Source of the DNA: Sphingomonas sp. PsM26
Lineage (GTDB): Bacteria; Pseudomonadota; Alphaproteobacteria; Sphingomonadales; Sphingomonadaceae
Assembly (NCBI GenBank): GCA_030433805.1
Contig: JARUXA010000020.1
Location: 1-64,000 of the forward strand
Length of the DNA: 64,000 nt
Direction of reading: 5' to 3'
The stretch's first letter is position 1; every line of letters begins with the position of its first letter. Shown here in pieces: positions 54,368-62,572 of the stretch. The notes under the pieces are model-generated. The model made no database searches. It saw only the letters and a program-made list of their open reading frames with translations, and was not told where the DNA came from. A program made the position numbers and the translations under genes.

Positions 54368-54379
54368 CGGCGGAGGCTA

Positions 54380-55312
54380 TCAGGCAGCTTGAGCGGAGGC
54401 GAGGGGTGCCGGGGGGGCAAGCGTGGGACGGGTGGCGGCGGCCTTTTCGACCATCGCGATCACTTCGGCGCGGCGTGCGCCGACCAATGGGTAGCGCGGC
54501 GGGAGGACGCGCTCGGACCCGCGGCCCATAACTTGCTCGGCGAGCTTGATCGACTGGACGAGGTCATGCTCGGCATCGAGGTGGAGGAGCGGCATGAACC
54601 AGCGATAGATTTCCATCGCCTTGGCATGATCGCCGCGCGCGAAGGCGTTGACCAGTTCGACCGATTCGCGCGGGAAGGCGTTGGTCAGGCCCGAGACCCA
54701 GCCCTGCGCGCCGAGATACAGCCCCTCGAGCGCGACGTCGTCGAGCCCGGCGAACAGTACGTAGCGGTCGCCGAATGCGGTCTTCACATCGGTGAAGCGG
54801 CGCGTGTCGGGGGCGGATTCTTTGACCGCGACGATGTTGGCGACATCGACCAAAGCGGCGAGCACGTCATTGTCGATCAGCGTGCGATACGCCGGGGGGT
54901 TGTTGTAGAGCATGATCGGCAGGCCGACCGACTCGGCAACGCCCTTGAAGTGGGCGACGAGTTCGTGCGGCTTGGGGACATAGACCATCGGCGGGAGCAG
55001 CATCAGCCCGTCGGCGCCCGCGGTCTCGGCGGCCTTGGCGTAGCGCACCGCACGGCGCGTATCATATTCCGAGACGCCGGTGATGACGGGCACGCGCCCC
55101 GCAACCGCCTCGACGATCGCGCTGAGGACCTCGACCTTCTCGTCATATTCGAACGAGTTGTTCTCGCCGACCGTGCCGAGCGCGATGACGCCGGTGACGC
55201 CATCCTTGATCAGATCATCGACAACGCGCTGCGTGTCCGCCAGATCGACCGTAAGGTCTTCACGGATCTGCGTGGTGACTGCGGGGAAAACACCCTTCCA
55301 TGCGACAGACAT
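54380..55312 (-). CDS. DapA-family lyase/deaminase (probable pyrroline-4-hydroxy-2-carboxylate deaminase)
   Basis: 310 residues from the ATG at 55312 with GAGGAAGG 12 nt upstream; the longer ORF crosses the divergent promoter. TIM-barrel family motifs: GTVGENNSFEYDEK (substrate carboxylate loop), the YNNPPAYRT tyrosine, and the Schiff-base lysine in NIVAVKES. In hydroxyproline clusters this family removes ammonia and water from pyrroline-4-hydroxy-2-carboxylate to give alpha-ketoglutarate semialdehyde. The matching dehydrogenase is not in the window. The specific reaction is inferred from neighbours; related aldolases look alike. Confidence 0.85.
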   Translation of the reverse strand: MSVAWKGVFPAVTTQIREDLTVDLADTQRVVDDLIKDGVTGVIALGTVGENNSFEYDEKVEVLSAIVEAVAGRVPVITGVSEYDTRRAVRYAKAAETAGADGLMLLPPMVYVPKPHELVAHFKGVAESVGLPIMLYNNPPAYRTLIDNDVLAALVDVANIVAVKESAPDTRRFTDVKTAFGDRYVLFAGLDDVALEGLYLGAQGWVSGLTNAFPRESVELVNAFARGDHAKAMEIYRWFMPLLHLDAEHDLVQSIKLAEQVMGRGSERVLPPRYPLVGARRAEVIAMVEKAAATRPTLAPPAPLASAQAA

Positions 55313-55337
55313 TGCGTATCGACCTTCCTCAATCTCG

Positions 55338-55356
55338 TTGTATATACCGTATACGA
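55338..55356. promoter_or_regulatory. Palindromic operator candidate for the GntR regulator
   Basis: TTGTATA-TACCG-TATACGA, a nearly perfect dyad (GTATA/TATAC core) in the 76-bp gap between the divergent deaminase and FAD oxidoreductase genes. GTATAC-like cores are common in FadR-subfamily operators. Its central position could control both directions. Confidence 0.6.
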
Positions 55357-55388
55357 AATGGGAAGTGACAGTGCAACAGGAGAATCGC

Positions 55389-56624
55389 TTGCGCTCTATC
55401 GGGATCATCGGCGGCGGGGTCGTCGGGCTGACCGCAGCGCTTGCGTTGCTCGACCGCGGGCTGGCGGTGACGCTGTTCGACCCGGATGTCGCCAAGGGTG
55501 CGGCCTCCTGGGGGAATGCCGGGCATATCGCAGTCGAACAGGTCGAACCGCTCGCGTCACCGGGGGCGATGAGGTCGGTGCCGGGGCGGTTGTTCTCGCG
55601 CGGCGGGGCGCTCGCCTTGCCGCTGTCGATGGCGGCGAGCTGGCTGCCGTTCGGCCTGAAGCTGGCGGCGGCGTCGACACCGGCGCGCTTCTCGGCGGGG
55701 ACGGCGGCGCTGACGCCGTTGCTCGCCGCGGCGATGCCGGGCTGGTGCGCATTGGTCGACGCGCTCGATACGCCCGAACTGTTGCGGCAGGACGGACATA
55801 TCGTGACGTGGGAATCCGATGCGACGGCGCGGCGCGGGCGGTTGAAATGGCATCGCGCGGCGATCGGCACCGCGACGATCGGCGAAGTCGATTCGACCAT
55901 GTTCAGTCGCGCTCGCGGGTTGAGCAAGAGCGTGGTGGACGGTGTGCGGTTCGCCGGCAGCGGGCAGATCAACGATCTTGCGCGGCTCGCGGCGGTGCTG
56001 GAGGCGGCGGTCGTCGCGCGTGGCGGGACGATCGTGCGTGACGCGGCACGACTGGTCGAGACCGGCGATGGCGTGGCGATCGAGGGCCATCCGAGCGACC
56101 TCGTATTGGTCTGCGCAGGCGTCCGGTCGCGCGCGCTGCTCGAACCGCTCGGGTACCGCGTGCCGATGATCGCCGAGCGCGGATATCACATTCGCGCCGA
56201 CGCGGCGGGCTGGCCCGCGGATTTGCCGCCGATCGTGTTCGAGGACCGGTCGATGATCGTCACGCGTTATGCCGATTGCGTTCAGGCGGCGAGCTTCGTC
56301 GAGCTGGGCAAGCCCGATGCGCCTGCCGATCCGCGCAAATGGGAGCGGCTGGAGCGGCATGTCGCGCAGCTGGGGCTGCCGATCACCGGGCCGTATCGCC
56401 GCTGGATGGGCGCGCGCCCGACGTTGCCCGATTATCTCCCTGCGATCGGGCGGTCGGCGCGGCATCCCAATCTGCTCTATGCCTTCGGGCATCAGCATCT
56501 CGGCTTGACGCTCGCGCCCGTGACCGCGCAGCTTGTCGGTGCGCTCGCGGTGGCGGACCAGCCGTCGGTCGCGATCGCGCGTTTTTCGCTCGACCGTTTC
56601 TCTCGGCAAGGACCGCGTACATGA
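55389..56624 (+). CDS. FAD-dependent D-amino acid dehydrogenase-like oxidoreductase (D-hydroxyproline dehydrogenase candidate)
   Basis: I place the start at TTG 55389: AGGAGA is 5 nt upstream and the protein then begins MRSIGIIGGGVVGLTAALAL, the dinucleotide-binding GxGxxG at the N-terminus as usual for DAO-family enzymes. The frame extends upstream (GTG 55371 possible). 411 residues; further family features are GAASWGNAGHIAVEQVEP, the second FAD contact VLVCAGVRSRALLEPLG and the C-terminal RPTLPDYLPAIG with FGHQHLGLTLAP. It would oxidise cis-4-hydroxy-D-proline and pass electrons to the respiratory chain. Its stop overlaps the peptidase start. Confidence 0.88.
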   Translation: MRSIGIIGGGVVGLTAALALLDRGLAVTLFDPDVAKGAASWGNAGHIAVEQVEPLASPGAMRSVPGRLFSRGGALALPLSMAASWLPFGLKLAAASTPARFSAGTAALTPLLAAAMPGWCALVDALDTPELLRQDGHIVTWESDATARRGRLKWHRAAIGTATIGEVDSTMFSRARGLSKSVVDGVRFAGSGQINDLARLAAVLEAAVVARGGTIVRDAARLVETGDGVAIEGHPSDLVLVCAGVRSRALLEPLGYRVPMIAERGYHIRADAAGWPADLPPIVFEDRSMIVTRYADCVQAASFVELGKPDAPADPRKWERLERHVAQLGLPITGPYRRWMGARPTLPDYLPAIGRSARHPNLLYAFGHQHLGLTLAPVTAQLVGALAVADQPSVAIARFSLDRFSRQGPRT

Positions 56625-57802
56625 CCATCGGTGGATCGACCGCAGCAACCGAACTCGCAGCGCTTGCGCCATGGGGCGACCCGGCACCGCGCATCACCGC
56701 CGCCGAACGCGCAGCCCGGCTCGATCGTGCGCGGGCGCTGACGGCGGAAGCGGGGGCGGATGCGCTGCTGATCGGTGCAGGCGCGAGCTTGCGCTATTTC
56801 GCGGGCGTGCCGTGGGGGGCGAGCGAGCGGCTGGTCGCGCTGGTGCTGCCGGTGGAGGGCGATCCGGTGATCGTCTGTCCGCGCTTCGAGGAAGGATCGC
56901 TGCTCGCGGCGCTCGAGATCCCCGCCGACGTTCGGTTGTGGGAAGAGGATGAGAGCCCGTCGGCTTCGGTCGCCGCCGGGTTGCGCGGTGGCGCTACTTT
57001 GCTGGTCGACCCGCAATTGCCGTTCGGCATGGCGACCGCGCTTGGCGCGCGCGGGCTGGTGCTGCGTGATGCGTCGGGGGTGGTCGATGCGTGCCGGATG
57101 ATCAAGAGCCCGGCGGAGCTGGCCTTGTTGTCGCAGGCGAAGGCGATGACGCTGGAGGTACAGCGGCGCGCGGCGGCGATCCTCGAGCCCGGCATCGCGG
57201 CGAGCGCGGTGATCCGCTTCATCGATTCCGCGCATCGGGCTTTGGGGTCGTCGGGGTCGTATTTTTGCGCGGTGCAATTCGGGCGCGCGACGGCGCTTCC
57301 GCATGGCTTGCCGGGGGATCAGCTGCTCGAGGAGGACCAGCTCGTGCTCATCGATACCGGCTGCCAGGTCGAGGGCTATCATTCGGACATCACGCGGACC
57401 TATGCGTTCGGGACGGTCGATGCCAAGGTCCATGCGATCTTCGAGACCGAACAGGCGGCGCAACGCGCGGCGTTCGAGGCGGTGCGGCCGGGGGTGACGT
57501 GCGAAAGAGTGGATGCCGCGGCGCGTGCGGTGCTGGAGCGCGCCGGGCTGGGGCCGGACTATCGCCTGCCGGGGCTGCCGCATCGCACCGGGCACGGGAT
57601 CGGGCTGTCGATTCATGAGCCCGCCTATCTGGTGCGCGGGGACCGGACGGCGCTTGCACCGGGGATGTGTTTTTCGAACGAACCGATGATCGTCGTGCCC
57701 GATCGCTTCGGGGTGCGGCTGGAGGATCACTTCCACGTCACCGAAACGGGCGCGGCGTGGTTCACCGAGCCGCAGCCGTCGATCGACCGGCCGTTCGGGT
57801 AG
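56621..57802 (+). CDS. M24 family metallopeptidase (Xaa-Pro dipeptidase-like)
   Basis: 393 residues in ATGA overlap with the oxidoreductase. The N-terminal creatinase-like domain (LRYFAGVPWGASERL) is followed by the pita-bread catalytic domain. All five metal ligands are visible: Asp in LIDTGCQVEG and HSDITRTY, His in GHGIGLSIHE, Glu in FSNEPMIV and LEDHFHV. Xaa-Pro dipeptidases release proline or hydroxyproline from peptides, so this enzyme plausibly feeds the epimerase/oxidoreductase pathway. It has no signal peptide and is therefore cytoplasmic. Confidence 0.9.
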   Translation: MTIGGSTAATELAALAPWGDPAPRITAAERAARLDRARALTAEAGADALLIGAGASLRYFAGVPWGASERLVALVLPVEGDPVIVCPRFEEGSLLAALEIPADVRLWEEDESPSASVAAGLRGGATLLVDPQLPFGMATALGARGLVLRDASGVVDACRMIKSPAELALLSQAKAMTLEVQRRAAAILEPGIAASAVIRFIDSAHRALGSSGSYFCAVQFGRATALPHGLPGDQLLEEDQLVLIDTGCQVEGYHSDITRTYAFGTVDAKVHAIFETEQAAQRAAFEAVRPGVTCERVDAAARAVLERAGLGPDYRLPGLPHRTGHGIGLSIHEPAYLVRGDRTALAPGMCFSNEPMIVVPDRFGVRLEDHFHVTETGAAWFTEPQPSIDRPFG

Positions 57803-57840
57803 CGGGGGGCGGGGGCGGCTTTTCAATCACAGGGGGAACG

Positions 57841-59520
57841 ATGATGCGACATTCGACACGATTTGCACTGCTGCTGGCGCTGCTGACCACGACGACGGCG
57901 GTGCCGATTCAGGCGCAGGAGCCCGCACGGACGACTGCGACGCCAGCCAAGCCCGCGCTCGTCGCGTTCTTTACTGAATGGCGCAGGTTTGCGGAGGCAC
58001 CGCAGATCAAGGGGGTGCCCGATTATTCGCCCGCGGCGATGGCGCGCCAGAGCGCCGGGCTCGCGACCTTCCGCCAACGATTGGCCGCGCTTGACCGGAC
58101 GGGCTGGAGCAAGGCGGACGGGATCGACGCGCAACTGATCGAGGCCGAGATGAACGGGCTCGATTTCAACCTGCGCGTGTTGCGGCCGTGGGCGCGCGAT
58201 CCCGGCTTCTACCAGACGGTGTGGGGTGAAGAGAGCGACGTTCCCGCGCACGAAGGCCCCAATGCACCCGCGATCGACCTGTTCGCGTTCGACTATCCGC
58301 TGTCGGCGAAGGATGCGCGGCAGCTGACCACGATGCTCCAGACCGTGCCGGCGTTGTTGACGCAGGCGCGCGGGACGCTGGCGGCAAGCAATGCGCGCGA
58401 CCTGTGGCTGTATGGCGCACGGGCGTTTCGCGAACAATCGGCGGTGCTGGCGAAGCTCGAGGCGGGGACGTTGACGATGCGCACGTTGGATGGCGCGAAG
58501 CACGCCGATCTGTCGGGTGCGGGGCGGACGGCTTTGCCTGCGGTCCGTGCGGCGCGCGCGGCGACCGACGCGTTCGCGGCGTGGATCGCGGCGGAGGCGC
58601 CGAAGAAGACCGGGCCTTCGGGAGTCGGGAAGGCGGATTATGACTGGGCGATGCGCAACGTCCATCTGCTGCCGTACGGCTATGACGAACAGGTCGCGTT
58701 GCTCCAGCGCGAGCTCGACCGGTCGCGCGCATCGCTGCGGCTCGAGGAAGTGCGCAACCGTGCGCTGCCGCCGCTCGATCCGATCGAGGATCCTGCCGCC
58801 TACAACACACTGGCCGCCGAGAAGGCGCGGCGGTTTGCCGATTTCCTGATCACTACGGGGATGGTGCCGGACAAACCCTATTACCGCGCCGCGATCGCCG
58901 CACAGCAAGTGCCGTTCACGCCGCTCGCCGAGCGCAACTTCTTCTCGCACGTCACCGCGCGCGACCCGTTGCCGCTGTACAGCCATGACTATCACTGGAT
59001 CGACCTTGCTCGCCTGAAGCACGAGCCGCAGGCCAACCCGATCCGGCAGGGGCCGCTGCTCTACAACATCTTCGAAGAACGCTCCGAGGGGTTCGCGACC
59101 GCGATGGAGGAGATCGCGCTCCATACCGGGCTGTATGACGACCTGCCGCGCGGGCGCGAGCTGGTGTGGATCATGCTGGCGAACCGCGCGGCGCGCGGGC
59201 TCGCGTCGCTCAAGGTGCAGGCGAAGGAGATGACCTTGGCGGAGGCGGGGCAATTCCACGCACGCTGGACCCCGCGCGGGTTTTCCGACGCCGCGAGCGA
59301 TCTCGTCGGGTTCGAACAGCTGCTGTACCTGCGGCAGCCGGGCTATGGGACGAGCTACGTGACGGGGAAGCTGCAATATGACCGGCTGCTGTCGGACCTG
59401 TCCGACCGTGCTGGGCGCGACGGCAAGCCGTTCGATGCGGCGCGCGCGTTGCAGGCGATGTGGGCGCCGGGGATTATTCCAGTGGCGTTGATCGAGGCGG
59501 AGATGATCGAGGAGCGGTAG
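57841..59520 (+). CDS. DUF885-like secreted protein lacking the HExxxGH motif
   Basis: 559 residues, GGGGGAACG before the ATG and a signal peptide (FALLLALLTTTTAVPIQA). The overall helical pattern and the C-terminal part (MEEIALHTGLYDD, ARWTPRGF, LRQPGYGTSYVTGKLQ) align with DUF885 proteins. Where those carry HEGxPGHH this one has only LYSHDYHWIDLARLKHEP and no HExxxGH. It may bind zinc differently or be a non-catalytic relative. It follows the M24 peptidase by 38 nt on the same strand, so it is probably part of the peptide/hydroxyproline operon. The family call is reasonable; activity is doubtful. Confidence 0.72.
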   Translation: MMRHSTRFALLLALLTTTTAVPIQAQEPARTTATPAKPALVAFFTEWRRFAEAPQIKGVPDYSPAAMARQSAGLATFRQRLAALDRTGWSKADGIDAQLIEAEMNGLDFNLRVLRPWARDPGFYQTVWGEESDVPAHEGPNAPAIDLFAFDYPLSAKDARQLTTMLQTVPALLTQARGTLAASNARDLWLYGARAFREQSAVLAKLEAGTLTMRTLDGAKHADLSGAGRTALPAVRAARAATDAFAAWIAAEAPKKTGPSGVGKADYDWAMRNVHLLPYGYDEQVALLQRELDRSRASLRLEEVRNRALPPLDPIEDPAAYNTLAAEKARRFADFLITTGMVPDKPYYRAAIAAQQVPFTPLAERNFFSHVTARDPLPLYSHDYHWIDLARLKHEPQANPIRQGPLLYNIFEERSEGFATAMEEIALHTGLYDDLPRGRELVWIMLANRAARGLASLKVQAKEMTLAEAGQFHARWTPRGFSDAASDLVGFEQLLYLRQPGYGTSYVTGKLQYDRLLSDLSDRAGRDGKPFDAARALQAMWAPGIIPVALIEAEMIEER

Positions 59521-59545
59521 GAGCGCGGAGGCACCCAACCTAATT

Positions 59546-59642
59546 CCGTCATTCCCGCGAAGGCGGGAATCCATTGCCTCTACGGTCCGGAAAGGCGGGC
59601 GCGGCCAGCCAGTATGGATCCCCGCCTGCGCGGGGATGACGG
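59546..59642. repeat. REP-like pair of 29-nt inverted repeats
   Basis: Left arm 59546-59574 (begins CCGTCATTCCCGCG, ends ATCCAT); right arm 59614-59642 is its reverse complement with 3 mismatches of 29; spacer 39 nt. Each arm contains a CCCGC...GCGGG palindrome. It lies between two convergent DUF885 genes and may also act as a transcription end. Confidence 0.85.
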
Positions 59643-59720
59643 TGTGGGGGCGTTGCGGGCCGCGAACGCCGGGGTTGGGGATGACGGCAGACGGGGAGCG
59701 ACGGCTCTCCCCAAGACGCC

Positions 59721-61502
59721 TCATTCCTCGTCGGGATACGGCCCCTTGCCGGCCGCCGCGATCAGCTGATCGGTGCGTTGCTCGATCACCGGGACCGGGA
59801 CCGAGCCCATCTCGAGCATCGCGTCGTGGAACGCGCGGATGTTGAACTTGGGGCCGAGCGCCTTCTGCGCCTTGTCGCGCGCAGCGACGAAGGCGAGTTC
59901 GCCCATGTAATAGGACACCGCCTGCCCCGGCCAGGCGATGTAGCGGTCGACTTCGGTCTCGATCTCGTGCTCCGACAAGGCCGTATTGTCATGGAGATAG
60001 GCTTGCGCCTGTACGCGGGTCCAGCCCTTGGCGTGGATCCCGGTATCGACCACCAGCCGCGCCGCGCGCCATGCCTGATAGCTCAGGAAGCCGAACGTGT
60101 CGTACGGCGTCTCGTACATGCCCATGTCCTCGCCGAGCGCCTCGCAATAGAGCGCCCAGCCTTCGCCATAGACCGACAGATAGGTATCGCGCCGGAACGC
60201 CGGCAGCGCGGTGTTCTCGGCGGCGAGCGGCATCTGGAACGCGTGGCCGGGCGCGCTTTCGTGGAGCGTCAGCGCGATCTGCGAATAAAAGGGGCGCGAC
60301 TTCAAGTCGTAGGTGTTGACGAGGTAGATCCCCGGCCCGCCGCGCCCGCCGGTGTAGAAGGGCGCGATGTCGGCGGGGACCGGCTTGATCGCGAAACGGC
60401 TGCGCGGGAGGTGCCCGAAATATTGCGACGCCTTGCCGTCGAACGTCTTGGCGATCCACGCCGCGCGGTACAGCAATTCGTTGGGGGTCTTGGGGTAGAA
60501 TTGCGGATCGGTGCGCAGATGGTTGAAGAACGCCTGCAAATCGCCCTTGAACTGGACCTGCTGCATCACCGTGTCCATCCGCGCGCGGATCTTGGCGATC
60601 TCGGCGAGGCCGACCGCGTGAACTTGATCGGGGGTGAGGTCCTGCGTCGTATATTCGCGGATCTTGCTTTGGTAATACGCCTTTCCGTCGGGCAGGTCGT
60701 AGGCGGCGAGCGCGACGCGGGCGTGCGGGATGTAATCGGTGCGCAGGAAGGCGAGCAGTTTCGCGTGGGCTGGCACCACCGCCTGGCTGATCGCGGCGCT
60801 GCCCTCGGCGCGGAGGGCTGCCTGTTCGGCGGCGGGGATCGTCTTGGGGAAAGTCTCGAACGGCGCGTAGAAGGGCGAGGCGGTGACGCCTTTCGCTTCG
60901 ACGACTTGCGCCACGCCGGAATCGCGGCCCTGGAGCGTGACCTGCGGCGGGGTGAAGCCGCGCGCGAGCCCGGCACGCATGTTGGCGATCTGTTGGTCGT
61001 AATAGCGCGGGATGTCGCGCAGCATCGCGATATAGTTGCGGTAATCCTGCGCGGTGCGGAAGCTGCCGCGTGCGGACCCGGCGATGTTGCCCCAGAAACT
61101 GGTGTCGGCGTTGAGCGGCTTTTCATACTCGCGGTAGCGTTGTTCGGCGAGAAGCGCGTCGATCTGCTGCTTGTAGACGACGTAATTGACGCGGTTCGCG
61201 GGCGACAGGCTGGCGGGGGCGATCGCTTTCAAGGCGGTTTCGGTCGCACTCCAGCGGGCGAGGCGCTCGGCCTGCGCCGCCGGGCCGACGTCTGGGAGTT
61301 TCGCGCTTTTGCCCTTGGGGGTGTCCTCGTCCTGCTCCATCTGGCGTTGCCGCCAGGCATATTCGGACGTGTAGAGCGCCTCGAACCGCGCGTCGGCGGA
61401 TTGCGCCGCGGCCCTGGTCGCACGCGGTGCGGCCTGCGCCGCAGGACTGCTCAGCATCGTGCCACCGAGGGCAAGCGTCAGGAGGATCGTTCGCATCGTC
61501 AT
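59721..61502 (-). CDS. DUF885 family secreted metallopeptidase-like protein
   Basis: 593 residues from the ATG at 61502 with GGGAGA upstream (a second ATG lies two codons on). The signal peptide ends SSPAAQA. The zinc motif is ALTLHESAPGHAFQMPL, followed by YGEGWALYCEALGEDMGMYE and WPGQAVSYYMGELAF, the same order as in the protein at 35092. It probably hydrolyses peptides in the periplasm. Its ATG overlaps the stop of the Ldh-family gene by 4 nt, so translation is coupled and the two products may serve one pathway. Confidence 0.87.
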   Translation of the reverse strand: MTMRTILLTLALGGTMLSSPAAQAAPRATRAAAQSADARFEALYTSEYAWRQRQMEQDEDTPKGKSAKLPDVGPAAQAERLARWSATETALKAIAPASLSPANRVNYVVYKQQIDALLAEQRYREYEKPLNADTSFWGNIAGSARGSFRTAQDYRNYIAMLRDIPRYYDQQIANMRAGLARGFTPPQVTLQGRDSGVAQVVEAKGVTASPFYAPFETFPKTIPAAEQAALRAEGSAAISQAVVPAHAKLLAFLRTDYIPHARVALAAYDLPDGKAYYQSKIREYTTQDLTPDQVHAVGLAEIAKIRARMDTVMQQVQFKGDLQAFFNHLRTDPQFYPKTPNELLYRAAWIAKTFDGKASQYFGHLPRSRFAIKPVPADIAPFYTGGRGGPGIYLVNTYDLKSRPFYSQIALTLHESAPGHAFQMPLAAENTALPAFRRDTYLSVYGEGWALYCEALGEDMGMYETPYDTFGFLSYQAWRAARLVVDTGIHAKGWTRVQAQAYLHDNTALSEHEIETEVDRYIAWPGQAVSYYMGELAFVAARDKAQKALGPKFNIRAFHDAMLEMGSVPVPVIEQRTDQLIAAAGKGPYPDEE

Positions 61503-62572
61503 TCTCCCGAGGGCAGCTTCATGATGTCGTCGTACAAGGCCGCAGGGATCGCCACCCCGTCGGCAAGACTGCGGCGACGCGCGGCATAGCGGCGCTGCGA
61601 CGGAAGGCGCGCGCCCTGATCCTCGATCCCCGCGAACAGCGCCTCCGCGCGCAGCAAATGATGCGTCACCGCGGTGCCGACGAACCCCGCCGGGTCGATC
61701 GCGATGATCAGCTCGCCCCCGATCGGCGATCCGCCGCGCTGCGCATCGGCGGTAAGCGATTCCTGGCTGGTCATGTCGCCGATCAGCGGACCCGCGAGCA
61801 ATTCCACCATGGCGGCGAGTGCCGAGCCCTTGTGCCCGCCGAAGGTCCGCATTGCGCCCGCGAGCACCGCCGCCGGATCGGTCGTCGGTTGCCCGGCGGC
61901 ATCATAACCCCAATCGTCGGGGACGGGTTTGCCCGCGCGGCGATGCAGCTCGATTTCGCCGCGGGCGACCGCGCTGGTCGCGAAATCGAAGACGAACGGC
62001 TCCTTCCCGGGGCGCGGCCAGGCGAAGGCGATCGGGTTGGTCCCGAACACCGGGCGCGTGCCGCCTTCGGGTGCGACCCAGGCGTGGCTCGGGGTGAACG
62101 CCAGCGCGACCAGGCCAGCACCGGCGAGCAGTTCGACCTCGGGCCACAAGGCCGCGAAATGGACGACATTGTTGAGCGCGAGCGCCGCGATCCCGCAGCG
62201 CCGCGCCTTTTCCACCAGCAGTGGCCGGCCGCGTTCGAATGCGAGTTGCGCGAACCCGCCCGCGCCATCGACGCGAACGAGCCCGACCGCGGGTTCGCTC
62301 ACCAGCGGTTCGGCATCGACCACCACCGCGCCGCGCGCGATGCTGTTGGCCGCGACCAGCAAGCGGTAGATCCCGTGGCTCGCGCAGCCGTCGCGCTCGC
62401 CTGCGACCATGGTTTCGGCAACCGCGGCGGCATGCGCGCGCGACAGGCCCGCGCCGATCAGCTTGGCGTTCGCCAGATCGTGGAGCGCGTCGAGCGAGAG
62501 GTGGACGTCGGGGCGGAGTTCGGGAGCGTCGAGGTCGGCGGCGGGGCGGGAAGCGGTGCGGGATGCAATCAT
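61499..62572 (-). CDS. Ldh family NAD(P)H-dependent oxidoreductase
   Basis: 357 residues from the ATG at 62572, which overlaps the GH127 stop (ATGA). Malate/L-lactate dehydrogenase-2 family features: the catalytic His in CASHGIYRLL, NNVVHFAALWPEVE, GTNPIAFAWP, and GHKGSALAAMVELLAGPL. This family includes ureidoglycolate, 2,3-diketogulonate and pyrroline/piperideine-2-carboxylate reductases. Near a hydroxyproline cluster a pyrroline-2-carboxylate reductase is attractive, but the sugar-hydrolase neighbour would also suit a sugar-acid reductase. The exact substrate is open. Confidence 0.85.
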   Translation of the reverse strand: MIASRTASRPAADLDAPELRPDVHLSLDALHDLANAKLIGAGLSRAHAAAVAETMVAGERDGCASHGIYRLLVAANSIARGAVVVDAEPLVSEPAVGLVRVDGAGGFAQLAFERGRPLLVEKARRCGIAALALNNVVHFAALWPEVELLAGAGLVALAFTPSHAWVAPEGGTRPVFGTNPIAFAWPRPGKEPFVFDFATSAVARGEIELHRRAGKPVPDDWGYDAAGQPTTDPAAVLAGAMRTFGGHKGSALAAMVELLAGPLIGDMTSQESLTADAQRGGSPIGGELIIAIDPAGFVGTAVTHHLLRAEALFAGIEDQGARLPSQRRYAARRRSLADGVAIPAALYDDIMKLPSGE

